A DNA stretch of 64,000 nt from Rhizophagus clarus (Eukaryota; Glomeromycota; Glomeromycetes; Glomerales; Glomeraceae): NCBI GenBank assembly GCA_015698045.1, contig BLAL01000040.1, positions 1,094,501 through 1,158,500 on the forward strand. Reading direction: 5' to 3'. The position numbers were made by a program, and so were the translations under genes. The notes below the pieces were generated by a model. The model saw only the letters and a list, made by a program, of their open reading frames with translations. It had not been told where the DNA came from and did not search any database. Shown piece by piece: positions 37,491 through 49,860 of this stretch. How positions within the stretch are numbered: position 1 is the first letter of the stretch; each line of letters opens with the position of its first letter.

Positions 37491-37504
37491 ATTTTAGCTA
37501 GAAT

Positions 37505-38222
37505 TAGTATTCTGCACAAATTAAATTAGACCAAATCAGGTTAGATTTGAAATTTGATTTGATCAAATCAAATCTGAAAAGTTTGAATTTGAATTTGAAT
37601 TAAACTATTCAAATCTGATTTGAAATTCGAATCAAATTAAATTCATTCAAATAGATTTGTGATTTGGTTTGATTTGTTGAATTTTAAATAAAAAAATGCA
37701 TTTTGCAACGCAATATTAATAAAAAATATTGCGAAACATTTTTTTTAATTATTTAAATAAAAAATGCATTTTGCAATGCATTATTAATAAAAAACGTTGC
37801 AAAATATTTTTTTTAATTATTTAAATAACAAATGCATTTTATAACGTATTATTAATAAAAAATGTTGTAAAACGTATTTCTTTAGTGTGTTTAAGAAGGG
37901 GTTGGACATTATGTGGTTGCAGTAACTACCAATAATATTTATGGTAATTACGTTTAACCAAGCCATGTATATTTAATTTAATTTGATTTAAATTTAATTT
38001 GGATTTGTCAGATTTGATTCAGATTTGATTAAATTAGTTTAAGCTAATTTGAATTTGATTTGAAATCAAATCAAATCTTTTTTTTTTAATTTGGATTTGA
38101 ACTCAAATCTTGTTTTGAAGTTTGGATTCAATTTGCAAATCAAAATTATCAAATCAAGTCAAATCAAAATTCTAATCAAATCTGAATTGATTTGATTTGA
38201 CCAAATTGTTTGCAGAACACTA
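37505..38222. mobile_element. hAT-like non-autonomous element, first family, short form (718 bp)
   Basis: The left end TAGTATTCTGCA and right end (minus strand) TAGTGTTCTGCA match the 28447-31695 element with few changes. GCTAGAAT is duplicated at 37497-37504 and 38223-38230. Most of the sequence aligns with the outer parts of the large element, including TTTAGTGTGTTTAAG and the GATTTG-rich subterminal regions. The minisatellite is absent. Instead, three copies of a ~75-bp unit with TGCATTTTGCAACG lie at about 37690-37870. Confidence 0.87.
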
Positions 38223-38230
38223 GCTAGAAT

Positions 38231-40145
38231 TAATGGATTATAGATAAATTTCTTTTTTTTAGAATATAAATTATAAAATCATTTTTTTATAAAATAACTA
38301 TTATTCAAAAATATGCAATTTATATAATTTATAATTTTGTAACTTATAATTTTGACCAAAATTAAAAATAATTTAATAATTTTTATTTTTAATACCTAAT
38401 AAAAAAAATTATATACTATATATATAATTATATTTTTATAAAATTACTAGTTAAAGATATAATTAATTTGATGATTATATAAAAATCTAACTGTATTTTT
38501 TTATAAATGCTAAAAATACATGAATTATAATTATAAAAATTTTAATATAAATATAAAAATAGAAAATTTAGATGCTAATTTTTAGAATTAATGAAATTAG
38601 CTTAAATTAAGAAATTTTACAAAAATTTAATTATTGAAAATAAAAATTAATTTTCATAAACAAATTATATTTGTGTAATATGATTATATAATATAAATAT
38701 CAAGAAATTACCTTAATCAAATAATGATAAAATTTTTTTATCCTTTATAAACTTCATAATAAATTTTCTATCAACTTTTTCATTAATTTTTATATTAAAT
38801 AAGTTGAGAATTTTTGTAAAAAATATAATAGTTATTTTACCTTAAATACAACATATAACTATTTTTTTTTTTTTATTTTTAAAGTTTTTTTTTAAAATAA
38901 TTTATAAAAAAAACTATTTAGTCTATAATAATATTCAATAAAAAAAATTATGTTATATTTTAATAGATTTAAATATGTATTAAATATGATTTTTAGTTAA
39001 AACTTATTTGATATATATTTATTAATTATTTTTTAATTTGTTAAATATTCAAATTTTAGATTTAATAGAGTACTAAATTTTGCAAAGGAATTTTTTAAAA
39101 GTTATTTTATACTTTTTTTTGAATATTTTTATTTAGTAAAAATGCATTTTAATTAAATTTTATTAATACTATATTATAAAGTTGATGATTAGCAAATTCT
39201 GTAAATTAGTACATATATAATTTATTTAAACTTTAGTAAAGGAATAATAATTAGGTATATAAATAGCAGATTAGTATTAAATAAATAAAAAAAAATCAGG
39301 CTTTATTTAATAATTATTTAGTAATCTTAAAATTTTTTTTTATCAAGTATTTTATATAGAATAGTAAAATTCTGAAAATTATAATAAAAATCATTAGTAA
39401 AAATCATTTTTAGAATCTTACTTATAAGAATTTTCCAAAGTCTTCTATAGTGATTTTTTAATAATTTCAAATAAAAATATAAATTTGAAACTAATAAGAA
39501 GTATTATAAATTAAATTTTTACTAATTTTATATATTATATAATTATTAATATAAAATAAGTATTTTTATTTATTATTTGAAATTAATATTATCAATATGT
39601 ATTTTAAGTAAAAAGATATTATCTAAAAGGAGTAACCATTTACATTAATTTGTTATTGATATTTTCCTTAGTTATTATTATTATTCAGTCATTAAAAATA
39701 ATGCCAGTGATTTTTATAATTCTAATTCCAGTGTAATTCCTATAATACTATTGGATAATTCTTGCATATCTAAAATCAGTTAAGACTTATCAAATAAATG
39801 ATCATCTTAATATTTTAGTATTAGGTTTCTAGTTTTAATATCAATAAAAAGTAATTTCTGAAGATAATGAAATAACACCAACTAAAAATCCTATAATTGC
39901 ATCAATATTAATAAATAGTCTATTGATTGATAATTTATCAGAATTTCATATAAGAGTAATAAGACTTTACATTATAATAAGTTAACGATAATATCATTTT
40001 ATTGGAAGCTACAGGAAATATGGATAAAAGAATTATAAAGAAATAATAACTTGGATAAATGGCATAGAGACATGTGACTTTACTTCTATTTTCTGTGCAT
40101 ATTAAATAAATCCATCTTCATTATTATGAAATTTATTATCTTCCA
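38231..40145. other. A+T-rich region, decayed sequence
   Basis: No supported gene. Around 39980-40110 a stop-ridden plus-strand frame reads protein-like pieces (NYKEIITWINGIETCDF), probably a relic of an old transposon or gene. Confidence 0.4.
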
Positions 40146-40149
40146 ATTT

Positions 40150-40545
40150 GTATTATTTAAAAAAATGTGATAGAGGCTCTTTATAACTAAAGTCAATATC
40201 AGGAGTCGCAAGTAGATAGTTCTGGATTTCAATGATTTTATTTTCTAGTTCATCAAAAAGTGAACTTAGTGCAGGTAAAATTGTTCTTTCTAAGTAAATT
40301 CAGAATTTTTGTGTATCATACAACCCTAACATATCCTTAACTTTGAAAATATCACAGTCATACTTTCTCTGTAAAAGTTCCATAGCTGGAATTTTTGTAA
40401 AAATCGCCATATTTTGCTTGAAAGTCTACTTTTGAGGTGAAAAATTGTGATTTATAAAAAATTCCTTGTGCACACCATTTAAGTAGTTCCCAGATTTGAT
40501 AAGCTTGGTCTATTCTTGTGGCCCTTTTTTATATTTATAAAAAAG
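40150..40545 (-). pseudogene. Unidentified decayed coding sequence
   Basis: On the minus strand from about 40528 the frame reads ATRIDQAYQIWELLKWCAQG then FTSKVDFQAKYGDFYKNSSY and ends in a stop near 40390. A shifted frame then continues with ELENKIIEIQNYLLATPDID and PLSHFFK before further stops. The composition is clearly protein-like, but there is no start, and a frameshift plus at least two stops are present. I do not recognise the family; a transposase C-terminus is one possibility. Confidence 0.45.
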
Positions 40546-43500
40546 GAGTGAACCTATAAGCAAAATAAGTCAAAAAAGAATTATTTAATATATCATGTAT
40601 AGTTAAGTACAGTGATTTCAAAGTAAAGTGAAAGAAACCTTTCTTAGATGGCTTCTACCTGTGTCACATTAAGTTTGTAGACTTTTTATTTTGAGAGAAC
40701 AAACGGAGTTAAAGCAATTGTGGCAACCCTAGAGAAGGTAGAACTTGTCAAAAGGTATTTGATGTATTTTTTTAGATGGTTGCTTTATAAACACGATTAA
40801 CACGATTATCACATGTTTAACTGGCATGAATCACATACAGTAGGCAGAAATTTCTAAATTTATTAATTCCGAAAGTTGGGTTATTTTTACTATTCACCAT
40901 ATATTACATAATTCCAATGGTATACATTTTCAATCCACTTTACACGCGTACCGATATGGGCAAACTTTATTATTTTTTTAGAGAAATGAAAAATGTTAGA
41001 GAAACGAATGAAATATAATGATGCTTTCGATCAGGAGTACGCTATTTAATGCAGGTCCCAGCATCAAGTTATTTATTTGCTCTCTGAATACTTTCTATAA
41101 CTAATTTTGTTTCTATCGTTATTTATAAGTCTCTTAGAACACTCTAATAATTTATCACACCTACATACATATTTTTGCCTATCTATATCACTCGCTTCAC
41201 TCACGCCCACAAGACCATGTAGTTCCAATAAGAGAACCTTTCCGTGATGAATTAATTAATGCACATTGGCACAGGAGATATATGCCCATAATTTTCGATA
41301 ACAAATAAACGATAAATAACCAATTCACTTCATTTCACCCTTACCATTAAAATTTTTCCTTAGGCTCATATGATAACAAATAATAATGTTTAATTTTTTC
41401 GCGACATTGCCGATGAAGCCGGTGTCGATCTTAAACTCCAGCCAGAATTAACTTAGTCTCAGCCCGCACTATGTTACCCTGACATAATCACGTTATTAAT
41501 ACTAAAGACTATTTACTAACTATACTAAAAGAAATTTTTTTGCTATGCAGAATTAACAATAAAAGATTTACATTATAATTTCGTTAAAAGAAAATGGTTG
41601 TTATTATAATGAAGATTCATATGATGTAAAAATATGTTTTTTTTTAAAAAAAAAAATATCATTGAAATTCTTAACATTATTATCTAACATTAAATAAAAT
41701 AAACTGTACATTATAGAACTTTGACGATATATAGATCACATTTCATTCTGATAAATTAGCACTAATTTTTAGAAAAATTTTGATAGATCTAATAAAAAAA
41801 TTTTTTTTTTTTTTTTTATTAATAGTAGCTTTTATACTTCAATCTTATTATAGATCACTACTATGTGATTAATACATTTACAATAGCATTTACTGATCCT
41901 AATACAGTATACCTTGCTCATTCTTAATTAGCATATGTAATTGAATACGTAAAAGGTAATCATTCTTTCCTTTAATTTGTCTCAAAAATTGTTTGATGAC
42001 ACAAATCGATCAAAATTACACAATTTAAAAATCAGTTGAAAGATATTATTTTAACAAATAAAAAAAAAATGAAAAGAAAAGAAAAAAAGAAAGAAAATTA
42101 TAGACTCTGAAAAATTCTCTATAAAGTTAATCAATATAATTTTCATGCACGATATTTGAGATAAATAATGCTTTTGCTCTTATCTTCCCGTTCTTTCAGT
42201 TGACTACGCCACTAATAAAAATATATTTTACGTAAAAAAAAAAAAAATATATCTGAAACTGAAATTATTATTCGGTTAATTAATTATCTCAGCTGTTACT
42301 TTTTTGTATTTAAACTACGCCTTCTTTTGTTTACGTAAGTTGGGAGAAAATTACCAAGTGTATCAAAAATCCGACGCCACTTTGTCGGTATATGGAATCA
42401 TTATTCTCCTAAAATTAACGTTGTATTTGTCTATCTCAAATCGGTAATTACCGTATTATTTGGCTGCAAATAAATTATAATCCATAATTCCTTATCTTTC
42501 AGGGATCAAGTTCTCTAACGTATTAGATTATCATTCGTGAGAATACAAGTGATCTTTAAGCACAAACTTAGTACTTTTTTAAAATCCTATTGTTCTCGGT
42601 TATTTCAGATTTGGAAGTTTTTGTTAAGGTATATGAATGTACATTTATATTCAATGGAACAAGTTAAGGAAAAGAAGTCTTTTATAGAATTATTTGAAAC
42701 CTTAAAATAAATGATAATAAAAGTAAATCTAAACACACACGGCAACAGAGATGTAATAAATAATATTACCAATCATCAGTTAGAAAGAAAAAAGGAAAAT
42801 ATTTACAGTATTTTTATGCAGGGAACTAAGTTTTTGATTATCAATACTAAGGAGTCCGGACATTATAAGTAAATTTACTATTTCATATACCGCGCTTATT
42901 TTTTTATTATTGTATCATACAAATATAGCTGATGAATAAAAAAAGAAGGAAATGTTGTTGTGTTGTACAGGTTTTGAGGATTTTTGTGTCTCCATTTTAA
43001 TTGATTTTTTTTTTTTTGTTCAAAATAATCATGAAAAATCTTTGTTAGACTATAAAAGGTAATTTCCACGCCATTTCCATGCACGTGACGTGACGTAGTC
43101 GATCGAGGATTACGGGAAGAACAATTTTGAAACAACAAAATTTTTAAACGAAAATAGCTAAATATTTGGTATATTAAATTTCTAAATATATTAAATATAT
43201 TAAATTTCTTTGTTTTTTTTTTCTTAAAACTTAATAATCTACGTTATTAACTTACTATTGCATTTGATTTATTATCAACCGTATTTAGAAGATTGTTAAA
43301 TTTCAAGGCATCAATGAATTATCAAAATTAAATTAGGAAATTTAATTAAACACAGAATCATAAATGTAAACTTATAACATCTTAGATAAATTTAAATTTA
43401 TATTTATAATATATCTTATATTTACTTTAAAAAACATGTACATATATATATACACTATATAAATAAATTTTCTCCCATTAATATTTCCATCAAATCAAAC

Positions 43501-43872
43501 AAAAAGTACAAAAAAGCTTAAGAAATATTAGACATAATAATAAAAACTTAAAAAAAGAACCTAAATAATTCGAAAATAAAGAAGGAATCAAATGTGATGG
43601 AAGGAATAATGGGATTATAATAGTCTTAAAAATTTCTTAAGCTTAGGGATTCTATTACCTTTACCGATGAAAAGCCAGATTGATGTTACGGAAGTATTGA
43701 GGAAAAATAAAAATAAAAATAAAAATAAAATAAAATAAAAAAAAACGGTACCCCGCTATTATCTCTATTCTATTAAATAAATAATGTAATAAAAAATAAT
43801 AAAAAAAAAAAAATAATAATAAAAAATATATATATATATATATATATTACAATTTACAAAATAAAATAAAGG
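40546..43872. other. Intergenic, no supported gene
   Basis: G and C rise again from about 40600, marking the right edge of the A+T-rich block. No convincing ORF. A TA microsatellite lies at about 43826-43847, just beyond the 3' end of the next gene. Confidence 0.5.
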
Positions 43873-44523
43873 TTAATAGGGGTTTGGCATTGGCATAGGG
43901 TAATAAACATAATCATAATAACTTATGTTATTTAAGTTATTGTTGTTTATAACATCAATCCCAATCTCATTGTATATATAATGGACCTCAGGGGTATTAA
44001 TGGGAAGGTTTGGTAAGTAGACTTCCTCTGAGGGTTGTATCGGGGAAGGACACGAAGAACACGAAGTCGGGGAAATTGATGGTTCGAGTGATGTTACTGG
44101 TGCCCCCACGGATGAAAAGGCACTCATGCCCTCATTATTTGGGGGAACGAATGGCTTGAAGCGATTTCGCTTCTGGGGCGCGAACTTGTAATTTGGGTAG
44201 GCCCTCTGGTGCAATATTTGCGCTTGGACCGCTAATGAGTCATATGTATTTTTGACTTCTTGCGGTATATCATGCCAGAGGCCCCTGGCCATTTTACAAA
44301 GACTCGGCATCGTAAGACGATATCCCCCTAGCCTCAATTCGAGGAGCAAACAGTTTTTCATAAGAAAGAATGAATTGGGTGGTCTAGGGGGGTTTCTAGT
44401 TGAACCAGTAAATGGACGCTTGCGGGTCGATATTAAATCGATTAAAGCGAATCTAGGGTTATACACCAATGCGATAATGTTTGGAGGGACTACTTGTTGT
44501 TCGTGTTGTGAATTTTTAGACAT
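43873..44523 (-). CDS. HMG-box protein, MATA_HMG type (216 aa)
   Basis: Single-exon frame from the ATG at 44523. The HMG box spans about residues 45-117. Landmarks are the N-terminal RPPNSF strand (47-52), the helix-2 tryptophan W83 in ARGLWHDI, and the C-terminal YPNYKFAP (109-116) followed by basic QKRNRFK. HMG boxes of this class bend DNA through the minor groove, and in fungi many act as transcription factors, some in mating-type loci. The C-terminal third is rich in Ser, Pro, Asn and Tyr, like an activation region. G+C is far higher than in the flanks (31 of 60 bases at 44041-44100). AM fungi carry very many such genes, so a mating-type role cannot be assumed. Confidence 0.85.
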   Translation of the reverse strand: MSKNSQHEQQVVPPNIIALVYNPRFALIDLISTRKRPFTGSTRNPPRPPNSFFLMKNCLLLELRLGGYRLTMPSLCKMARGLWHDIPQEVKNTYDSLAVQAQILHQRAYPNYKFAPQKRNRFKPFVPPNNEGMSAFSSVGAPVTSLEPSISPTSCSSCPSPIQPSEEVYLPNLPINTPEVHYIYNEIGIDVINNNNLNNISYYDYVYYPMPMPNPY

Positions 44524-47500
44524 TTTCTTTAAAAAAATGATGGAAAAATAAAATGTGCAAAATGTCTTTAAATAGAGGAAATATTTGGTAAGGTGTGCGA
44601 TAAATCGAATAAAGATAACTTAACCCCTTTGTTAAGTAAGTAGAAAATGAATAAAATGAAACGAGTTTGAAGCTCTATTTATGTTAAATGAGATGAATGT
44701 AAAAAACTGAATAAATTATAAAAATTTCAATTGTGTAATTGTGAATTTAATGTGAAATTGAAAAAAAACATTCGGTACATTAATATGCAGATAACATACT
44801 GTATTCTTAAAAGCATATCTAATTTAATTGTTTAGATGGCTGCCAAATATTTTGTACAACATTCTCACATACTATAACACATTCCTTTTTAGTAAACTTT
44901 ACGGCTACAATATGGTAAAATGTTATTTTTTTTCCCCCGTATGATTACTTATTTTTTTTTTTCAGAAATTCCTTTTCTCATTGTTATATCGAGGAAAATT
45001 TAATTTATTATTAGGTTATTATATGAAAATAACGGAAAAGATTCATGAGATCATAATAAATTTTCAAAAAATCGTGTAATAATTTTATTATTTATAATTT
45101 TAAGGAAATTTCAATATCAAAGCCACTTTAATTATGTATTTCTTTATTAATAAACAAAGAAATGCACGTTACTAATAATAAAAAAGCCACTTTATTTTAT
45201 TCATTAATGTAAATCTTTTTTATCCTTTTTACTCCACATGAATGCTTGATCAATTTTTAATCCTTTTTTCTTTTTTTAAATATTTTTAATTAATTTTGCA
45301 TGTTGCAACACATTACAACTACTCGTTATTTTGCAAAACAAAAAAAAAAAAATAAAATGCCAACAAAAAAAATAAAAAATAAAAATAAATCATGCAGAAC
45401 AGATATTTTGCGATCGTAGTAAATTTTTGATACATGCATACATGGAATAAGATAATATTTTATCGCAAAACATCTCCGTTGGAATTTTGTTTCCGTCACT
45501 TCATAATTTGATTCGCTCAATGATAACAAATATTTGCGCTACAAATTGATTTTCCGTTTTTAAAACAATTTAGATATTGTTGTTAAAGTATGCAGGTGAT
45601 GATTGACTAGTTGAATTTCAAATTAATTGTTTTTTTCTTTTTTTTCTCGAAAGAAATAATAAAAATAAAGAAGCTGCGTAATCCAAAATGTAATACCTAA
45701 ATATTATGGATCATCTAATTTTTTTTTTTTTTTTTAAAGTTTGGTCCGTTTGGTAAAGATAAAAACCTTTTCATTATTATGCTATATTAAAAAAAAAAAA
45801 AAAAGAATTTGTTTATTGGTAACAGTTTGGATGATCAAATTCGGATTATGAATTCCATCAAACTTTATTAAACATTCGGCAATTGCCGGATAGGCAAATG
45901 ATGATATAAAAATTAAAGCCTTTCAAAAGATAACTTAAAAATGCAAATTTTTTATATCCCCTTTATTATCACGCCTTCGTACTATGTTTGTTAGTAACCG
46001 AAATTGCTTCTAGATTCAATAAATTAAACAAATTTAGTTGGTATCCAATCATAATTTTGTGATTCATATCACAATGTTTGTAATTGCATTCATTTCAACC
46101 TGTTATAAGTTATTTGTTAAAATATGGACCTGAAAGACCGATATCAGGTGTTATTAATCTAAAAATAAATTCTGAAAACGAATAGAATTTTAAAATTTGA
46201 GATTGTGATTTTTGTTGATATGTAAAATGCAAAGTGGTTCATAACTTACATTAATTTGTCGATTTTTGGAATCTTTAAAGATGGATTTATATTCTCTCTC
46301 TTTTTTAGGTTCATCAAAAAACTTGTGGTTACACAGTCCAGTTGATCCACTGAAATTACTAACCATAACTAGAATGATCGATTTTATATAAATTTAGAAA
46401 TCTCAATAGCAGATAGTGCCAATCATATCTTATTTCTTTCAAAAAAAAAAAAAAAAAATCTTACCTTTTATCCGGTCCGTTACATTTTTATTTTCCAGAC
46501 AAGGCAATTAAACATAACTGTCAAAACAAGATTTATTTCAAAATTCTTGAACAACTTCTTTCGTAAAAATTTATGATAAATCGGAGCCTATTATTATTTA
46601 ATTATTCAAAATGAGATTCATGTGAAACATTGAAAGTTGTGGCTTGACCTTCTCATTGGGTTTTTGGAGTTCTTTGCGTGTACTTCTTTATTATTATTAA
46701 TTTGTATGCAGTTTTTAATTTAATTGTCCAATCAAAATTTAGTATCATTTACATATGTATACGTATACCACAAGCCACAATTTTATGTTAATCCTTTGGT
46801 GGTACAACTTCGAATGCTTCGGATGTTGATAAAATTGTTATGGATCTTCCATTATATGGCTTTTTAAAAAAGGAGTTACAGTTTATCTTCATTAACCTAT
46901 AATAACAAGCCACTTCATAATACCTACTTAATTTGGTTGGCTCAAAAAATGAAATATTATTATATCAAAAATATAGTCCTCGCCATAACTTATCAAACTA
47001 GTTAGTGCCCATTTTTCTTTTAAAAAAATTCAATTTTAATATTTTACTTGGCGTTTTTTTTTATTATGTTTATTTTTGATCTAGTTTCTATCCTTCCTTT
47101 CCTATCGATTAAAATAATTTCTTTATAAATCTTATTTTTCGTGTTCTTTTTGATTTGTTTCTAATAAATATTTAAATTTTCATAAAAATACAAATCATTT
47201 TTTCTTTCTTTATCATTAATTAGATTCTCTCTTCTTTTTTTTTTATGCCAATTTATCTCCTGAATATGTTTTAATCTTTAATAAAGTTACATTTTTTTGA
47301 ATTTTACAAATAGTTAATTTTCTCTTTTTTTTTTTAATGTTATATCTAATTACTATTAAACGGGTACATTTTTGTTTCTTAATTCATTTCGCCTTTAGGA
47401 ATTGTTAATAAAATCATCGTAAATTTTCCTCATTCTAATTTATTTAGAATCTACCGTAAGTCTGTCCGTGTTTTCTTTTATTTGTCAAGAAAGTTGTTAC

Positions 47501-49639
47501 GAATATTTTAAAACTTACTGTTAATTTCTGTCGAAATCCACCATTTTTATAAAAGATTTCTTAAAACATCGGCCCGATAATTTAATGATATTAAAAAAAA
47601 AAAAGAAATGCAAATACTGTATGTTGAATATAATATTTCATATTTAATGTTAACTTTAATCTTTATTTAACTATTTATTCTATCTATAATTAGATTTTCT
47701 CGATTTTTATATCTAAGATATTAATCATGGATGATTTCAGAAACTCTGAACTAAATGTTGCAATATATTGTTGCAATACATAATAATGGTAATATCACAA
47801 ACGTGATTGTCTGTATCATCGCGTTTAAGATTGAATTAAATAATTTATAATATTATCTCCAATAGAACGATCTAAATTATGAAATTCCGCAAGGAATATA
47901 TTACTGACAACAGTAGAAAAAAGTTGAAATCAGAAACAAAAAATCGTACGACCTGGTCTTGAATTTGATGATAATTCTGGTAAAATATGGATATAGAGTG
48001 AGCTAGGCGATTAAGTCATTAAATTACTGATCGTTACCATATGCTTCTAATTACTGATCATTTTATTACTATATGCAATATCCCAGGTATTATTCAAAAA
48101 AAAATTAAGCTAAATTAAGTAGCATCCCAGGGAATATTATAAGAGTTATGGGCAGGGAAGATACTAATCATACTATGATAATTTATAAATTTTAAACAGA
48201 AAAAGCTTTAATTCAACTACAGTATGATCTGATCGACCCTTTAATTTAACAACTATTGTGGAAGAGTAACGTATGCTGAATTATTAAAGGTAAATCAAAT
48301 TTTCAATTACTTCCTTTTGATAAAATTTTTTTTATAGAAAATTCAAATTTTAATTATGATTTTTCAAAGTAAAAAAAAAATTACTTTGGCTCCCGAGTAT
48401 TAATTAATTTGAGAACGGAAGCGCAGTAAAAAGTTATGCTATTGTTCGAAGATTCTTACCGAATACAGCCATTGCCGACACTTCCCATAAAAAGAGGACT
48501 ACTAAATACTATATATCCGTATGATATTTCCTATATTTAACTATATTTGTGAAACACAATAGTTTTTCCTTTAATATTATGTAGTTTTTACATGTATATA
48601 CCAGGTACCTGGGATAATTGAATGGAATCTCTTACAAGGAAGGTATTAGAGATTGCTATTTACCACAAACATTACACCAGCCTTATTGACTGAAGAGTAC
48701 CAAATTTTTGGAGGTTCATAACACCATATCGTACATTCTCACTTTTCAATCCAAGTGGCTCGTGCTTTTGATTGGTGGAAATGATATTGTAGAGGTTAGT
48801 GTTTGTAATAGATATATCACCGACTGATCTGCTTAATCGGTCATTGTTTTCGTTCACAAATGCGTCAATAAACAAATCAAATTCAATTAACGTACTCACT
48901 TTGTTGTATGACAACATCTATGGATTTCAGGGCAAACAACGTGTATTCATTGTCGAACCTATTAACAACATTGATTATCCCGAACTTAATGTAAAGCAGA
49001 TTTCACAGCATAATGGAACTATTTTTATCATAAAATCATGCCCCTTTTTGCCGAGATTTTGCCGTAAGTTTCAGAAGGCGTTTATTTTTCAATCACATTT
49101 TAATTTTATTGTAACCTTTTTTCTTTATAGTATTCAAAAGTTATGAGAGGTACTTATTTTTAAGAGCTTAGTTTCACAATTTTACGATATATTTGAAATT
49201 ATTTATTTTTATATAGACCAACATTAATAAATAATAAAACTGTAACTAAATTATTTTTAATATATTAGGCAGACCTCGATATTTGATATACGGATATATA
49301 TCAAAAACTTAATATAACTACTTCCGACATATCGTTATATTGGAGTTTTATTTGTTGTACTTATAAACTGATTCATATTAGAGCTTGAGCCGAAAGTTGG
49401 ACGAGACTTTAGAATCTGTAGCATCAAGTAATTATTCCATAACAATTTAATAAAACGTCGTGATGAATAGGATAGTGTGAAAGAGTTTTTGCATCTTTCT
49501 TTCCGAATATATTAACGTTAATGTAATGTAAGTAAAATCTTTCAAAGTATAATTTTACGCCCATGGATTAATAATTAGTAATTTTTTTTTTTTTTTTTGT
49601 GTAATTAATTTCTTTATATGCCTTTTAAATTACTTTATT
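44524..49639. other. Intergenic, no supported gene
   Basis: A+T-rich with long T- and A-runs. At 48672-49146 overlapping open frames exist on both strands: minus, 81 codons from an ATG at 48917; plus, a segment GKQRVFIVEPINNIDYPELN between AG and GTAAGT sites at about 48930-49072. One of them might be an exon of an unrecognised gene, but I cannot choose. Confidence 0.4.
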
Positions 49640-49860
49640 CTTAGATCTCCTGCATATCCCGATTTGTATATATACAATTTTTCTTTCGTATTGAGACCTG
49701 TTTCCTTTGTCTTTATTCCTAGATCATCTGCATATTCCCGATTTGTATATACATACAATGTCCTTCGTGTTAAGACCTATTTCCTTTGTCTTTGTTCTAG
49801 ATCACCTACATATTCCAATTTAGTGTAATATACAATGTCTTTCGTGTTAAGGCCTACTTG
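49640..49860. repeat. Three tandem copies of a ~80-bp unit
   Basis: The series TAGATCTCCTGCATATCCCG, CCTAGATCATCTGCATATTC and TAGATCACCTACATATTCCA recurs. Each is followed by GTATATA...ACAAT, a TTTCGTRTTRAGACCT block and (in two copies) TTTCCTTTGTCTTT. The copies are 80-90% alike by eye. There is no coding potential. Confidence 0.8.

Noticed and set aside
44252..44551. Plus-strand ORF opposite the HMG gene
   Set aside because: Shadow frame of the minus-strand HMG-box gene.
48672..49146. Competing ORFs on both strands with plausible splice sites
   Set aside because: Neither strand gives a recognisable domain, and the choice cannot be made without transcript data.
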